Origin: Ignavibacteria bacterium | GTDB lineage: Bacteria > Bacteroidota > Ignavibacteria > OLB7 | DNA length: 64,000 nt | NCBI GenBank assembly: GCA_020635205.1 | Contig: JACKAE010000001.1 | Span: forward strand, 310,001-374,000 | Direction of reading: 5' to 3' | Part shown: positions 32,207-39,808 of the stretch, in pieces | Numbering within the stretch: the first letter of the stretch is position 1 | How the letters are laid out: each line of letters starts with the position of its first letter | Notes under the pieces: model-generated | Seen by the model: the letters and a program-made list of their open reading frames with translations, nothing else | The model's database searches: none | What the model was told of the DNA's origin: nothing | Translations under genes and position numbers: made by a program

Positions 32207-34996
32207 TCAGAACTCATACGCTATCCTCCCCAACACCAACCTCCCAATTTCCGGCGTTCCAACAAACTCTGCGTGCCGAAGTTCAAATGGACTTTCGTCA
32301 CTCCCCTCAACCCAAGTCATCAGGTTTTGTGCGCTGAGGAAGAACGTCATTCCTTCTATCCAAGGGAGCTTGTATCCTATGTCGAGCGAGAGAGTAGAAT
32401 AGCCCGGCACTTCTCCCGAGTAGACACCAGAACGGACAGGAAAACCATCGACGTGGCGGAAGAGAACTCCGGCATTGAGACCGAGGGAGTTATTCCGCCA
32501 ATCTCCACCAAGGTTGAACTTGAACTTCGGAGCGTTCAGTGAGAGATCAGCAATGCTGTCGAGATTCGGGAAGAAGTTGTTGTCAACGTAGGAGAGATTT
32601 CCACTCAGGGTAAGGCCATCAACAACGTCAACGAGAATGCCAACATCGTATCCGTAGAGAGTAATGTTACCGTAATTTCTATAGGTTAAGAGAACAGCCG
32701 TGAGGTCAGCAGCTTCTACGGGAGAAATCGTACCGAGGGGAAGTCCCGGATTCTCCTTGCTCCCGGCAACACCTGCAAGCTGTGGCACGAAGAGGGCAGC
32801 AAAGATTTGCGCTTGCTCTTCCGAAACTCCATTTTCCACAAAGACATCAACAAGGTAGCTTGTGAGCGATTCGGCATTGAAGAAAACTGTTGGTGTGATT
32901 GTCTCCAACGGACCCACAAAGTTGTTGTAGTGCGAGCGGTAGAGGTCAACGCTGATCCCAACCCGGTTGAAGAGAATGCCCTGCCAACCGAACTCTATTG
33001 TGTTGTTGATTGTTGGCAACACCTGCTCGCGACCTGTTACTCGCTTTCCTTCAAATGAATCGAACGCCCCCGTACTCAAGTTGAGTGCCCGCAACTCTGT
33101 CTTCACAGTCCCCTGCGGTGGTGCTGGTATCGCATCTACAATTGAGCCGAGTGCAGGATTTGGCAAAAGATTCTTCGCAATAGTCTGAATGCTCTTCCAT
33201 ATCGCTGCAATATTGTCGGTCTCTAAGTATACTGATGGATCCTCCGCTAAGAAGGAGCGCATCATCGGATCCCCTTCACTATCAAACCGGAAGCTGTATC
33301 CCTCCTGTGGCACACCGGAACCACGAACGTTGAAGCTGAAGCCACTATCAACTCTCACATTCTGACCAACGATGTCGAGGAACATCTCGTTGGTGGTTGG
33401 TGCGTTGTAAGCGCGATTGTATGTAAGGCGGAATGCACCAAGTTCTTGTGGCGTCCAGACGAGTGCAGCTCGTGGTGATAGGACTGGATCGTTCAGGCGA
33501 CTATGCTTGTCCAGCCGTAGAGCAGCAACAAGGTTCAGTTGATCGGTAATCAGGTCAGTTTCCGACTGAACGTAGGCTCCAATCTCGTTGAAGTTATCGT
33601 CGTTCTCGTTTCTGCCAGTTACCGTGGAGTCAGTAACTGGATTTGTCACGATAAAGTCGAGACCATAGGTCAGGCGTTCCTTTTCCCCAATGCTCGCCGC
33701 ATGTTGCGCCTGCGTGACGAAGACAGTGGAGCGATCGACAATCGGTTGACCGGTACGGAGGAGGTAAGTCTCCCCGGCATTGCTTCTGTTCAAGAAGGCT
33801 TGAACAAAAAGATCACGCCACCGAAAACGTGCCTGATGATACCAGTACTGCCAATCCTGTGCCTGTGCCGAACCGACGCCTGTTGCGTCGGTATTATTCA
33901 AGGCCATCGTCATGCCAGTAGAGAGAATCAGCGTTGCGTCGTCGGTGAGAAGCCAGTCGATCCGTCCCTCTCCTCCAAATCTCTCCATTGTCGAATCGCG
34001 GCGACCGATCAACACAGAACTCGTATCGAAGCTGGGATTAATTAGCAAGCTGTCAGCAATTGCCTGCCGTCGCGCACTTACTTCGGCAGTGTCGGTATAC
34101 CCCCAATCTTCACCCCGCATATACTGTCCGGAAATCTTGTAGCCGAAGCGGTCTCCAACTGTGCCGGCGTGGCGGAACATTCCCTGGAAGAGATCCCGCT
34201 CTCCACCAGCTACCGAAACCGAGGTTCCACTTGAAGAGAGTGGTGATCGAGTGATGATGTGCATCACGCCGTTCGATGCGTTCGGTCCGTAGAGCGCAGA
34301 GCCAGGGCCACGAACGATTTCAATCTGCTCAATATCTTCGTTGACCAGAGGAATAAAGTAGTAGCCGTTATATCGAAGCGAGGGAACGCTCGCAAAGCGG
34401 TTGTCGGTAAGGGAAGTCAGGTTTCCACTAAAGATGTTGTTGAACCCACGTGCTACTACCGTGTTCTGGGCAAGCCCACCCTGTACAACGTCGAGTCCTT
34501 TAACGCCACGGACATGATCGATAGGGGAAATTGCCGTTGTCTCTTCTACCTCTTGCGCCCTAATCACCGTTGTAGATGCTGGGGCAGCCGTCACCTTCTC
34601 CGGTCGACGTGAGGCCGTAATCACAACCCCATCCGTTGTCAATCCCTCCTGCACAAGCTCCACATTCAACGTTGTTCGGCCACCAGCGCGAATCTCAACC
34701 AACGTATCGCTCACTGTGCCATAGCCAATCGACGAAATCGTTGCCCGATACCTCCCTGCCGGAAGGCCTTTAATCAGATAAGTCCCATCTCCTCGCGTTA
34801 CCCCACCTCGCAGACTCCCCGACTCTTGCACGCTGATTACCTGCACGGTAGCACCGGGAAGCGGATCTCTCGTCGCACCATCTAACACCGTTCCCTCCAG
34901 AGAGCCAGGCTGGCTTAGAAGCGACGAGGAAGGAATTGCTATAAGAATCAGGAAGGGCGTGAGTGGAACGAGGAAGAGAGATAAGAACCTGCGCAT
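32207..34996 (-). CDS. TonB-dependent receptor with carboxypeptidase-like N-domain (1)
   Basis: This is a 929-residue outer-membrane receptor. Signal peptide FLSLFLVPLTPFLILIAIPSSSLLSQ; carboxypeptidase-regulatory-like domain at about 35-115 (LEGTVLDGATRDPLPGATVQVI); plug domain at about 135-245 (PEKVTAAPASTTVIRAQEVEE...IEIVRGPGSALYGPNASNGVMHIIT); 22-stranded barrel to the terminal Phe (RLVLGRIAYEF). ATG 34996 is preferred over a TTG four codons upstream. It should import a large ligand (siderophore, glycan or vitamin) using TonB energy; the ligand is unknown. No SusD partner is adjacent. Confidence 0.93.
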   Translation of the reverse strand: MRRFLSLFLVPLTPFLILIAIPSSSLLSQPGSLEGTVLDGATRDPLPGATVQVISVQESGSLRGGVTRGDGTYLIKGLPAGRYRATISSIGYGTVSDTLVEIRAGGRTTLNVELVQEGLTTDGVVITASRRPEKVTAAPASTTVIRAQEVEETTAISPIDHVRGVKGLDVVQGGLAQNTVVARGFNNIFSGNLTSLTDNRFASVPSLRYNGYYFIPLVNEDIEQIEIVRGPGSALYGPNASNGVMHIITRSPLSSSGTSVSVAGGERDLFQGMFRHAGTVGDRFGYKISGQYMRGEDWGYTDTAEVSARRQAIADSLLINPSFDTSSVLIGRRDSTMERFGGEGRIDWLLTDDATLILSTGMTMALNNTDATGVGSAQAQDWQYWYHQARFRWRDLFVQAFLNRSNAGETYLLRTGQPIVDRSTVFVTQAQHAASIGEKERLTYGLDFIVTNPVTDSTVTGRNENDDNFNEIGAYVQSETDLITDQLNLVAALRLDKHSRLNDPVLSPRAALVWTPQELGAFRLTYNRAYNAPTTNEMFLDIVGQNVRVDSGFSFNVRGSGVPQEGYSFRFDSEGDPMMRSFLAEDPSVYLETDNIAAIWKSIQTIAKNLLPNPALGSIVDAIPAPPQGTVKTELRALNLSTGAFDSFEGKRVTGREQVLPTINNTIEFGWQGILFNRVGISVDLYRSHYNNFVGPLETITPTVFFNAESLTSYLVDVFVENGVSEEQAQIFAALFVPQLAGVAGSKENPGLPLGTISPVEAADLTAVLLTYRNYGNITLYGYDVGILVDVVDGLTLSGNLSYVDNNFFPNLDSIADLSLNAPKFKFNLGGDWRNNSLGLNAGVLFRHVDGFPVRSGVYSGEVPGYSTLSLDIGYKLPWIEGMTFFLSAQNLMTWVEGSDESPFELRHAEFVGTPEIGRLVLGRIAYEF

Positions 34997-35035
34997 TGTC
35001 AGAATCAAGTATAGTATGTAAACAGAGCTAATAGA

Positions 35036-35073
35036 ATTAAAAATGCAAAATTAAAAATTCAAAAGGAGAGAAG
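35036..35073 (-). repeat. AT-rich dispersed repeat, left bracket of the R-M cassette
   Basis: Read on the minus strand this is CTTCTCTCCTTTTGAATTTT and following. It matches 37461-37500 over 39 bases with three mismatches, in opposite orientation. It stands between the receptor gene and the methyltransferase promoter. Confidence 0.85.
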
Positions 35074-35211
35074 GAGACGGGAGGGATACCGGAGACTCCC
35101 CACACGACCCGATGACACTCTCTGACTTGAATTGACTTCTCTATAAAAATTGAAAAGGGAGAATGGGACGGGCAGATACCCAATCGTGAATGTAAAGGCT
35201 CTTCGATTCTG

Positions 35212-35242
35212 TTTGATAACCCTCCCTTTCAAAGTATATTTG
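35212..35242 (+). promoter_or_regulatory. Promoter of the methyltransferase gene
   Basis: TTTG (35212-35215), a spacer of exactly 19 bases and TATATTTG (35235-35242). Both elements match the FCB consensus fully. Transcription should start near 35249, inside the inverted repeat at 35244-35260. Confidence 0.75.
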
Positions 35243-35243
35243 T

Positions 35244-35260
35244 AACCCTTGAACAAGGTT
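35244..35260. promoter_or_regulatory. Operator-like inverted repeat over the transcription start
   Basis: AACCCTTGAACAAGGTT is an inverted repeat with a 2-base centre and one unpaired C. It lies two bases after the -7 element. It is a candidate site for the helix-turn-helix fused to the methyltransferase; binding is inferred. Confidence 0.4.
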
Positions 35261-35282
35261 GAACAATGTGGTTACTAAGGTT

Positions 35283-36518
35283 ATGAGCAAGTATCTTTCT
35301 TTGTCGGAGACATCAGAACTCATCGGAAAAAGCAAGGAAACCCTGAGAAGATGGGATCGTGAAGGCAAACTGAAAGCCTCTCGCGAACCTGTTAGCAACT
35401 ACCGAATGTATAAACAAGAAGAAATTCAATTGTTTTTGGGTGATTTTTGGGAAGCTGACGAAAGCGATACTTCCAACTATGTGCAGCCGGATAGAGAGTA
35501 CTCTGCATTAGAACTGTTTGCTGGTGCTGGAGGGTTGGCCATCGGCTTGGAAAAAGCAGGATTGAAATGCGTTGCACTAAATGAAATTGACTCGTGGGCA
35601 TGCCAAACTCTCCGAAAAAATAGACCGCAGTGGAATGTTTTAGAGGGAGATATAAAGTCCTTTGACTTCTCAGAGTATCGGGGCAAGGTTGATGTCATTA
35701 CTGGAGGCTTCCCTTGTCAGGCCTTTAGCTATGCTGGAAAAAAATTAGGCTTAGATGACGCTCGGGGGACGTTGTTCTATGAATTCGCTCGGGTTGTTCA
35801 AGAGGTTCAACCAACGATCTGTATCGGAGAGAATGTCCGAGGCTTGTTGAGCCACGATAGTGGGAACACATTGCGGGGGATGATCTCTATTTTGAATCAG
35901 ATAGGGTATCACACAGTCCCCGTGCAAGTGTTGAAGGCCGTCAACTACAACGTACCACAGAAGCGAGAGCGACTGATTTTAGTCGGTGTAAGAAAAGACA
36001 TTGAGGTTGAATACCAATACCCTAAGCCATCAAAACAAATCTACACCTTATCTGATGCCTTGAAGAAAGGAACACTCTACGACAGTGATGTTCCCCCATC
36101 AGAAGGTTCGAAATACCCGAAGAGCAAGAAGGAAGTTTTGGAACTGGTTCCCCAGAAAGGATACTGGCGTGATTTGCCGTTGGAAATTCAGAAAGAATAC
36201 ATGGGTGGGAGTTTCTATTTAGGTGGTGGAAAGACAGGCATGGCTCGTAGAATAGGGTGGGATGAACCTTGCTTAACGTTAACCTGTAGCCCCGCCCAAA
36301 AACAGACGGAACGCTGTCATCCTGATGAGACCCGTCCTTTTACTGTTCGAGAGTATGCACGGATACAGACGTTCCCTGACGAATGGGAATTTGCAGGTTC
36401 TATCGCACAGCAGTACAAGCAGATCGGCAATGCAGTTCCTGTAAACATGGGGAAAGAGATTGGCTATTCAATAGTCAAGTTCTTAAATCAATACTACAAC
36501 CTGTCGAAACCTAAATAG
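35283..36518 (+). CDS. DNA (cytosine-5) methyltransferase with N-terminal MerR-like HTH
   Basis: This 411-residue protein starts with a helix-turn-helix of the MerR/excisionase kind (YLSLSETSELIGKSKETLRRWDREGKL, residues 4-50). It continues with a complete C5 methyltransferase: motif I ALELFAGAGGLAIGLEKAG, motif IV GGFPCQAFS (catalytic C135), motif VI ENVRG (E173), motif VIII QKRERLILVGVR, target-recognition region about 225-330, motifs IX-X (TVREYARIQTFPDEW, QIGNAVPVNMG). It methylates cytosine and protects host DNA from the convergent nuclease. ATG 35283 is chosen over the TTG at 35259 because of the HTH start. The 3' end overlaps the nuclease gene by 25 bases, tail to tail. The HTH suggests autoregulation, as known for some HTH-fused methyltransferases. 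Confidence 0.93.
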   Translation: MSKYLSLSETSELIGKSKETLRRWDREGKLKASREPVSNYRMYKQEEIQLFLGDFWEADESDTSNYVQPDREYSALELFAGAGGLAIGLEKAGLKCVALNEIDSWACQTLRKNRPQWNVLEGDIKSFDFSEYRGKVDVITGGFPCQAFSYAGKKLGLDDARGTLFYEFARVVQEVQPTICIGENVRGLLSHDSGNTLRGMISILNQIGYHTVPVQVLKAVNYNVPQKRERLILVGVRKDIEVEYQYPKPSKQIYTLSDALKKGTLYDSDVPPSEGSKYPKSKKEVLELVPQKGYWRDLPLEIQKEYMGGSFYLGGGKTGMARRIGWDEPCLTLTCSPAQKQTERCHPDETRPFTVREYARIQTFPDEWEFAGSIAQQYKQIGNAVPVNMGKEIGYSIVKFLNQYYNLSKPK

Positions 36519-37261
36519 TAGCTGTAGTTCTCGAAGGTGATCTGGTCTAAAATAGTCCTGCCATTCTTTTCTGATCCATCAGTAATCTCAGTGAGTGCAG
36601 AATGTTCTGTTCGCTCATCACCCCCTCTGTCAAACGATTTCAGATAGTCCTTCACCACTTGGGGCAAGACTTTGTAGAGTTGAAAAAGGGCATCATCTTG
36701 TCCCGTTAAAAGGGCATAGAACCTATCTCCTGATATTTTATACACGCGGCTATGGCTATACTCCTTCCCGTTTATCTCGGCTTCCCACTTCTCCTCAAAA
36801 CTTCCTTTCGCTAAGATTTGCACCCAATAGCATTTCGCTTTTTTATAGTCATCTGCATATCGAGCCAGCTTCTGAAAGAGGCTCTCGGCAGAGCTACTGT
36901 TCATTGTATTATGCTTGTTTTTGATGTCGGCAAAGAGTGAGTCATCTTTTGCCTTAATATCAAAACCGCTCAGAGATCCAACTTCAACCCCTTCAATCCC
37001 GCCTAAAACCTGCTCATGAAACGTACCGATGGAGTTATTGATTGACTTATCAATCTGCCGTAGAATCTCTGCTTGAATAATGCTGGCTTGGTCAATTTGA
37101 TTGAACAGAGAATCGAACGTCAATTTAATCGTATCAACTTTGTTGTTGTAGAACTTCGCTTTGCTGACATCAGCCTTTGCCTTGACGTATGCTGCGTGAA
37201 GGTTCGCAACACATTGCGTTAGGTGTTGGTCAGAGATAAATTCTACGTAAGTATTGTCCAT
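36494..37261 (-). CDS. Type II restriction endonuclease, Eco47II-like (GGNCC)
   Basis: This 255-residue protein matches my recollection of the Eco47II family: YVEFISDQHLTQCVANLHAAYVKA, FYNNKVDTIKLTFDSLFNQID, and a PD-(D/E)xK-like core SGFDIKAKDDSLFADIKNKHNT followed by a C-terminal helical part. Eco47II and isoschizomers cut GGNCC; that specificity is inferred from the family. The frame is open further upstream to 37507, but that part (SDSIRGSSYRLSRQPF and a lysine-rich start) is encoded by non-coding-like sequence and the repeat arm at 37461-37500, so ATG 37261 (MDNTYVEF) is preferred. The length then fits the family, about 240 residues. Methyltransferase and nuclease converge and overlap by 25 bases. 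Confidence 0.78.
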   Translation of the reverse strand: MDNTYVEFISDQHLTQCVANLHAAYVKAKADVSKAKFYNNKVDTIKLTFDSLFNQIDQASIIQAEILRQIDKSINNSIGTFHEQVLGGIEGVEVGSLSGFDIKAKDDSLFADIKNKHNTMNSSSAESLFQKLARYADDYKKAKCYWVQILAKGSFEEKWEAEINGKEYSHSRVYKISGDRFYALLTGQDDALFQLYKVLPQVVKDYLKSFDRGGDERTEHSALTEITDGSEKNGRTILDQITFENYSYYLGFDRL

Positions 37262-37460
37262 TGATTTAGGTCTTATAATGCTCTGGATATTTGACTGGTA
37301 AGGTCGAGGAGCACGATGGTTAAATGGTTGTCGGGACAGTCTATAAGAACTTCCACGAATAGAATCTGAGTCTCTATCACGAAAACGTAACTTACCGAAG
37401 AAGGCTCTGTCAGCAAAGGAAGGAACTGAATCGGACTCATTGAGGTTCATACCTTTGTCC

Positions 37461-37500
37461 TCTTCTCTCCTTTTGAATTTTTCATTTTGAATTTTGAATT
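37461..37500 (+). repeat. AT-rich dispersed repeat, right bracket of the R-M cassette
   Basis: CTTCTCTCCTTTTGAATTTT and following; the inverted partner of 35036-35073. It ends six bases before the polyketide synthase ATG. Confidence 0.85.
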
Positions 37501-37506
37501 GACTCA

Positions 37507-38592
37507 ATGTCTACAATTTCAGCTGTTGGAACAGCCGTGCCGGAGCACATCCTGTATCAAGATGATGTGAAGGAGTTTGCACGAGAACTGTTCGGTGATG
37601 TTTTTCCGGCAATCGATCGACTTGTCTCGGCGTACGACAATGCGCAGATCGACCGGCGTCACTTCTGCGTTCCCATAAGCTGGTTTGCTGAACAACATTC
37701 GTTCAGGGAGAAGAACGACCTCTACGTTGCCAATGCAATCAAACTCTCGAAGGAGGCAATTGCAACCTGTCTTGAGAAGTCACTCTGCTCGATAGAAGAG
37801 ATTGACTACATCCTCTTCGTCTCCACAACTGGACTTGCCACGCCGAGCATTGATGCCCGACTTATTGAAGAACTCCCATTTCGTCGGGACGTAAAGCGCC
37901 TGCCAATTTGGGGACTCGGCTGCGCTGGCGGGGCAGCCTCTCTCTCCCGAGCAATGGAGATGGCCCGCGCCGTCCCAACTGCCCGCATCCTAATTGTTGT
38001 GGTGGAATTGTGCGGACTGACCTTCGTGAAGAACGATCTTTCGAAAGCGAACTTAATTGCCTCCGCCCTCTTCGGCGATGGGGCAGCGGCTGTTTTAGTG
38101 GAAGGAGATGAGGCAGAAGGGAAAGACCGTGGCTCGCTAGAACTTCTCGCCTCGCAGACACGAACACTCCCCGACTCTCTCGACGTGATGGGATGGGATA
38201 TATCGGAGCGAGGATTTGGCATTACGATCTCCCGCGACATTCCAACGATAGTCCACACCTTCATGCGGGAGTCGATCCAAGGATTGCTTTCTGACAATGG
38301 ACTTGAAATTGAGCAGATCGACCACTATATCACACATCCGGGCGGAGCAAAGGTTCTGGAGGCTTATCAAGAATCGTTGAACCAACCGAGAGAGAAGTTT
38401 GCCCACACTTGGGAAATTCTCCGAAACTTTGGGAACATGTCGGCAGCCTCTGTCCTCTTCGTACTGGAAAAATTTATTGAGGAGATCGAGACTCGCAGAG
38501 CTGGCGAAGCTAAATCGACAGTTGAGTATGGGTTAATTGGAGCACTCGGCCCGGGGTTCTCCTCTGAGTTACTCCTTACCGCTTGGAAATAA
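37507..38592 (+). CDS. Type III polyketide synthase (chalcone synthase family)
   Basis: This 361-residue thiolase-fold enzyme has the full catalytic triad of type III synthases: C139 in WGLGCAGGAASL, H277 in YITHPGGAKVLEAY and N310 in NFGNMSAASVLF. The ALFGDGAAAVLV strand and the C-terminal GPGFSSELLLTAW are also family-typical. Bacterial relatives extend fatty acyl-CoA with malonyl-CoA to alkylpyrones or alkylresorcinols; the product here is not predictable. No tailoring enzyme (methyltransferase or oxidase) is adjacent; the next gene is a MarR regulator. Its start is abutted by an AT-rich repeat that leaves no room for a normal promoter, so expression may depend on the repeat or upstream sequence. 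The start has no Shine-Dalgarno site. Confidence 0.9.
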   Translation: MSTISAVGTAVPEHILYQDDVKEFARELFGDVFPAIDRLVSAYDNAQIDRRHFCVPISWFAEQHSFREKNDLYVANAIKLSKEAIATCLEKSLCSIEEIDYILFVSTTGLATPSIDARLIEELPFRRDVKRLPIWGLGCAGGAASLSRAMEMARAVPTARILIVVVELCGLTFVKNDLSKANLIASALFGDGAAAVLVEGDEAEGKDRGSLELLASQTRTLPDSLDVMGWDISERGFGITISRDIPTIVHTFMRESIQGLLSDNGLEIEQIDHYITHPGGAKVLEAYQESLNQPREKFAHTWEILRNFGNMSAASVLFVLEKFIEEIETRRAGEAKSTVEYGLIGALGPGFSSELLLTAWK

Positions 38593-38596
38593 ATAC

Positions 38597-38627
38597 TTGA
38601 CTTCGTCTGTCAAATATATTACCTTTG
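38597..38627 (+). promoter_or_regulatory. Promoter of the MarR gene
   Basis: TTGA (38597-38600), a 19-base spacer and TACCTTTG (38620-38627), directly after the synthase stop. The operator-like motif at 38630-38646 sits at the expected transcription start. Confidence 0.7.
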
Positions 38628-38629
38628 CA

Positions 38630-38646
38630 ATAGTTGCATTAGCAAT
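38630..38646. promoter_or_regulatory. MarR operator candidate, copy 1
   Basis: ATAGTTGCATTAGCAAT contains the dyad TTGC-N4-GCAA. The same 17 bases recur exactly at 39189-39205, upstream of the NTF2-like gene. Position just after the -7 element suits repression. Confidence 0.6.
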
Positions 38647-38662
38647 CATATCTTGTTAGCTC

Positions 38663-39121
38663 ATGGCGAAAGAATCAACATCGGCAGACCCGGGGAAATT
38701 GAATGATGCGTTAGCATACACAATCCATCGGACAGCACGGCTTCTCCGCTACAGTCTTCTGCAGTTCTTCAAGCGGAACGGGCTGGACATTACGCCGGAA
38801 CAGTGGTTCATGCTCTACCGACTCTGGGAGGAGGATAAGCGACCACAATTTGAACTAGTTGACCCGGCCATCGACGACCGCCCGAACATTACGCGGCTCA
38901 TCGATTCGTTGGAAAAACGGGGGTTAGTGGAGCGGCAGGGAGATCCAGAAGATCGCCGCCGCTTTCTGATTGCCCTCACGCCCGAAGCTCACAAGCTATT
39001 GAAAGAGCTTATGCCGAAAGTGATCGAGGAGCGAGAACGGTTGTTCGGATCATTCAGCGACGGTGATCGACGTGCGTTAACTCGCATCCTAAAAAAAATC
39101 GAAGAGATCGCCATCGAATAG
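38663..39121 (+). CDS. MarR family transcriptional regulator
   Basis: This 152-residue winged-helix protein has dimerisation helices at both ends. Recognition runs through ITPEQWFMLYRLWEE, DDRPNITRLIDSLEKRGLVERQGDPEDRRRFLIALTPEAHKLL, with the DPEDRR wing typical of MarR. These proteins repress drug-efflux, stress or aromatic-metabolism genes and release DNA on ligand or thiol modification; there is no Cys in the protein, which argues against thiol sensing. It probably represses itself and the following NTF2-like gene through the shared 17-base motif. The upstream synthase may or may not be in the regulon. Confidence 0.92.
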   Translation: MAKESTSADPGKLNDALAYTIHRTARLLRYSLLQFFKRNGLDITPEQWFMLYRLWEEDKRPQFELVDPAIDDRPNITRLIDSLEKRGLVERQGDPEDRRRFLIALTPEAHKLLKELMPKVIEERERLFGSFSDGDRRALTRILKKIEEIAIE

Positions 39122-39188
39122 TGTATGACCTATAATAGGTGATAGAGAATCAAGAGACGATAATGACATATCGTTTTTTTTGGACAAT

Positions 39189-39205
39189 ATAGTTGCATTA
39201 GCAAT
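39189..39205. promoter_or_regulatory. MarR operator candidate, copy 2
   Basis: An exact second copy of ATAGTTGCATTAGCAAT, 36 bases before the NTF2-like start and preceded by a T-rich stretch. Confidence 0.6.
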
Positions 39206-39240
39206 AATTACCATAACAACACAAACATTATGGAGGAACG

Positions 39241-39669
39241 ATGAAACAGAGAATCTTTGCAGTAATACTTGCCATCGCAATACTACCACTACAACTTCAG
39301 GCAGAGGAGGAGACTGAGATGAACGATATCAAAGATGTTATTGAGCAATTCAAAAAGAGTGGCGATCAACAAAATCCAGAACTTGCTGAGAAGAGTTTGC
39401 ACGAGGAGAGCAGAATATTCTACATCGGAAAAGATGGAGTGGTTGTCACGAGAAAGGAGGGATACCTCCGGGCACTGGAATCGAAAGTGATCGGCGGGAC
39501 AGAACGTGAAATGAGCGTGGAGAGGATTGAGATTACTGGTGCAGTTGCAACAGCACACGTGCAGTTCAGCAGCAATGAGGCGTTGTTCGATCAGTTTGTC
39601 AACTTGGTAAAGAGTGAGAGTGGATGGCAAATCGTCAACATTGTCCTGAACTTTCAGCCGAAGGGATAA
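39241..39669 (+). CDS. Secreted NTF2-like (SnoaL/DUF4440) protein
   Basis: This 142-residue protein has a signal peptide (MKQRIFAVILAIAILPLQLQA) and then an NTF2-like alpha+beta cone: IKDVIEQFKKSGDQQNPELAEKSLHEESRIFYIGKDGVVVTRKEGYLRAL...VERIEITGAVATAHVQFSSN...FVNLVKSESGWQIVNIVLNF. The pattern matches putative lumazine-binding or SnoaL-like proteins of FCB bacteria, whose function is mostly unknown. A strong GGAGG site precedes the ATG. It carries the same operator motif as marR and is followed by a hairpin terminator, so it is a separately transcribed target of that regulator. Confidence 0.8.
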   Translation: MKQRIFAVILAIAILPLQLQAEEETEMNDIKDVIEQFKKSGDQQNPELAEKSLHEESRIFYIGKDGVVVTRKEGYLRALESKVIGGTEREMSVERIEITGAVATAHVQFSSNEALFDQFVNLVKSESGWQIVNIVLNFQPKG

Positions 39670-39694
39670 CGAAGAGCCAAGAACCGTGTAGCAC

Positions 39695-39730
39695 AACGGG
39701 TGAACGGAGAAGTTACTCCGCTCACCCGTT
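39695..39730. terminator. Hairpin between convergent genes
   Basis: Arms AACGGGTGA (39695-39703) and TCACCCGTT (39722-39730) with an inner CGGAG/CTCCG stem. The downstream run is pyrimidine-rich rather than pure T. Confidence 0.7.
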
Positions 39731-39808
39731 CTTATTCCACACCGGTGATCCCACATCCATTTATCTCATTCATAGTTCTACACTTCGCTCATCAGAACTT
39801 TGTACAGT

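Noticed and set aside
37262..37507. Open N-terminal extension of the restriction nuclease frame
   Set aside because: The extra 82 residues include a lysine-rich start read from the AT-rich repeat and low-complexity sequence unlike the family. The nuclease length fits with ATG 37261.
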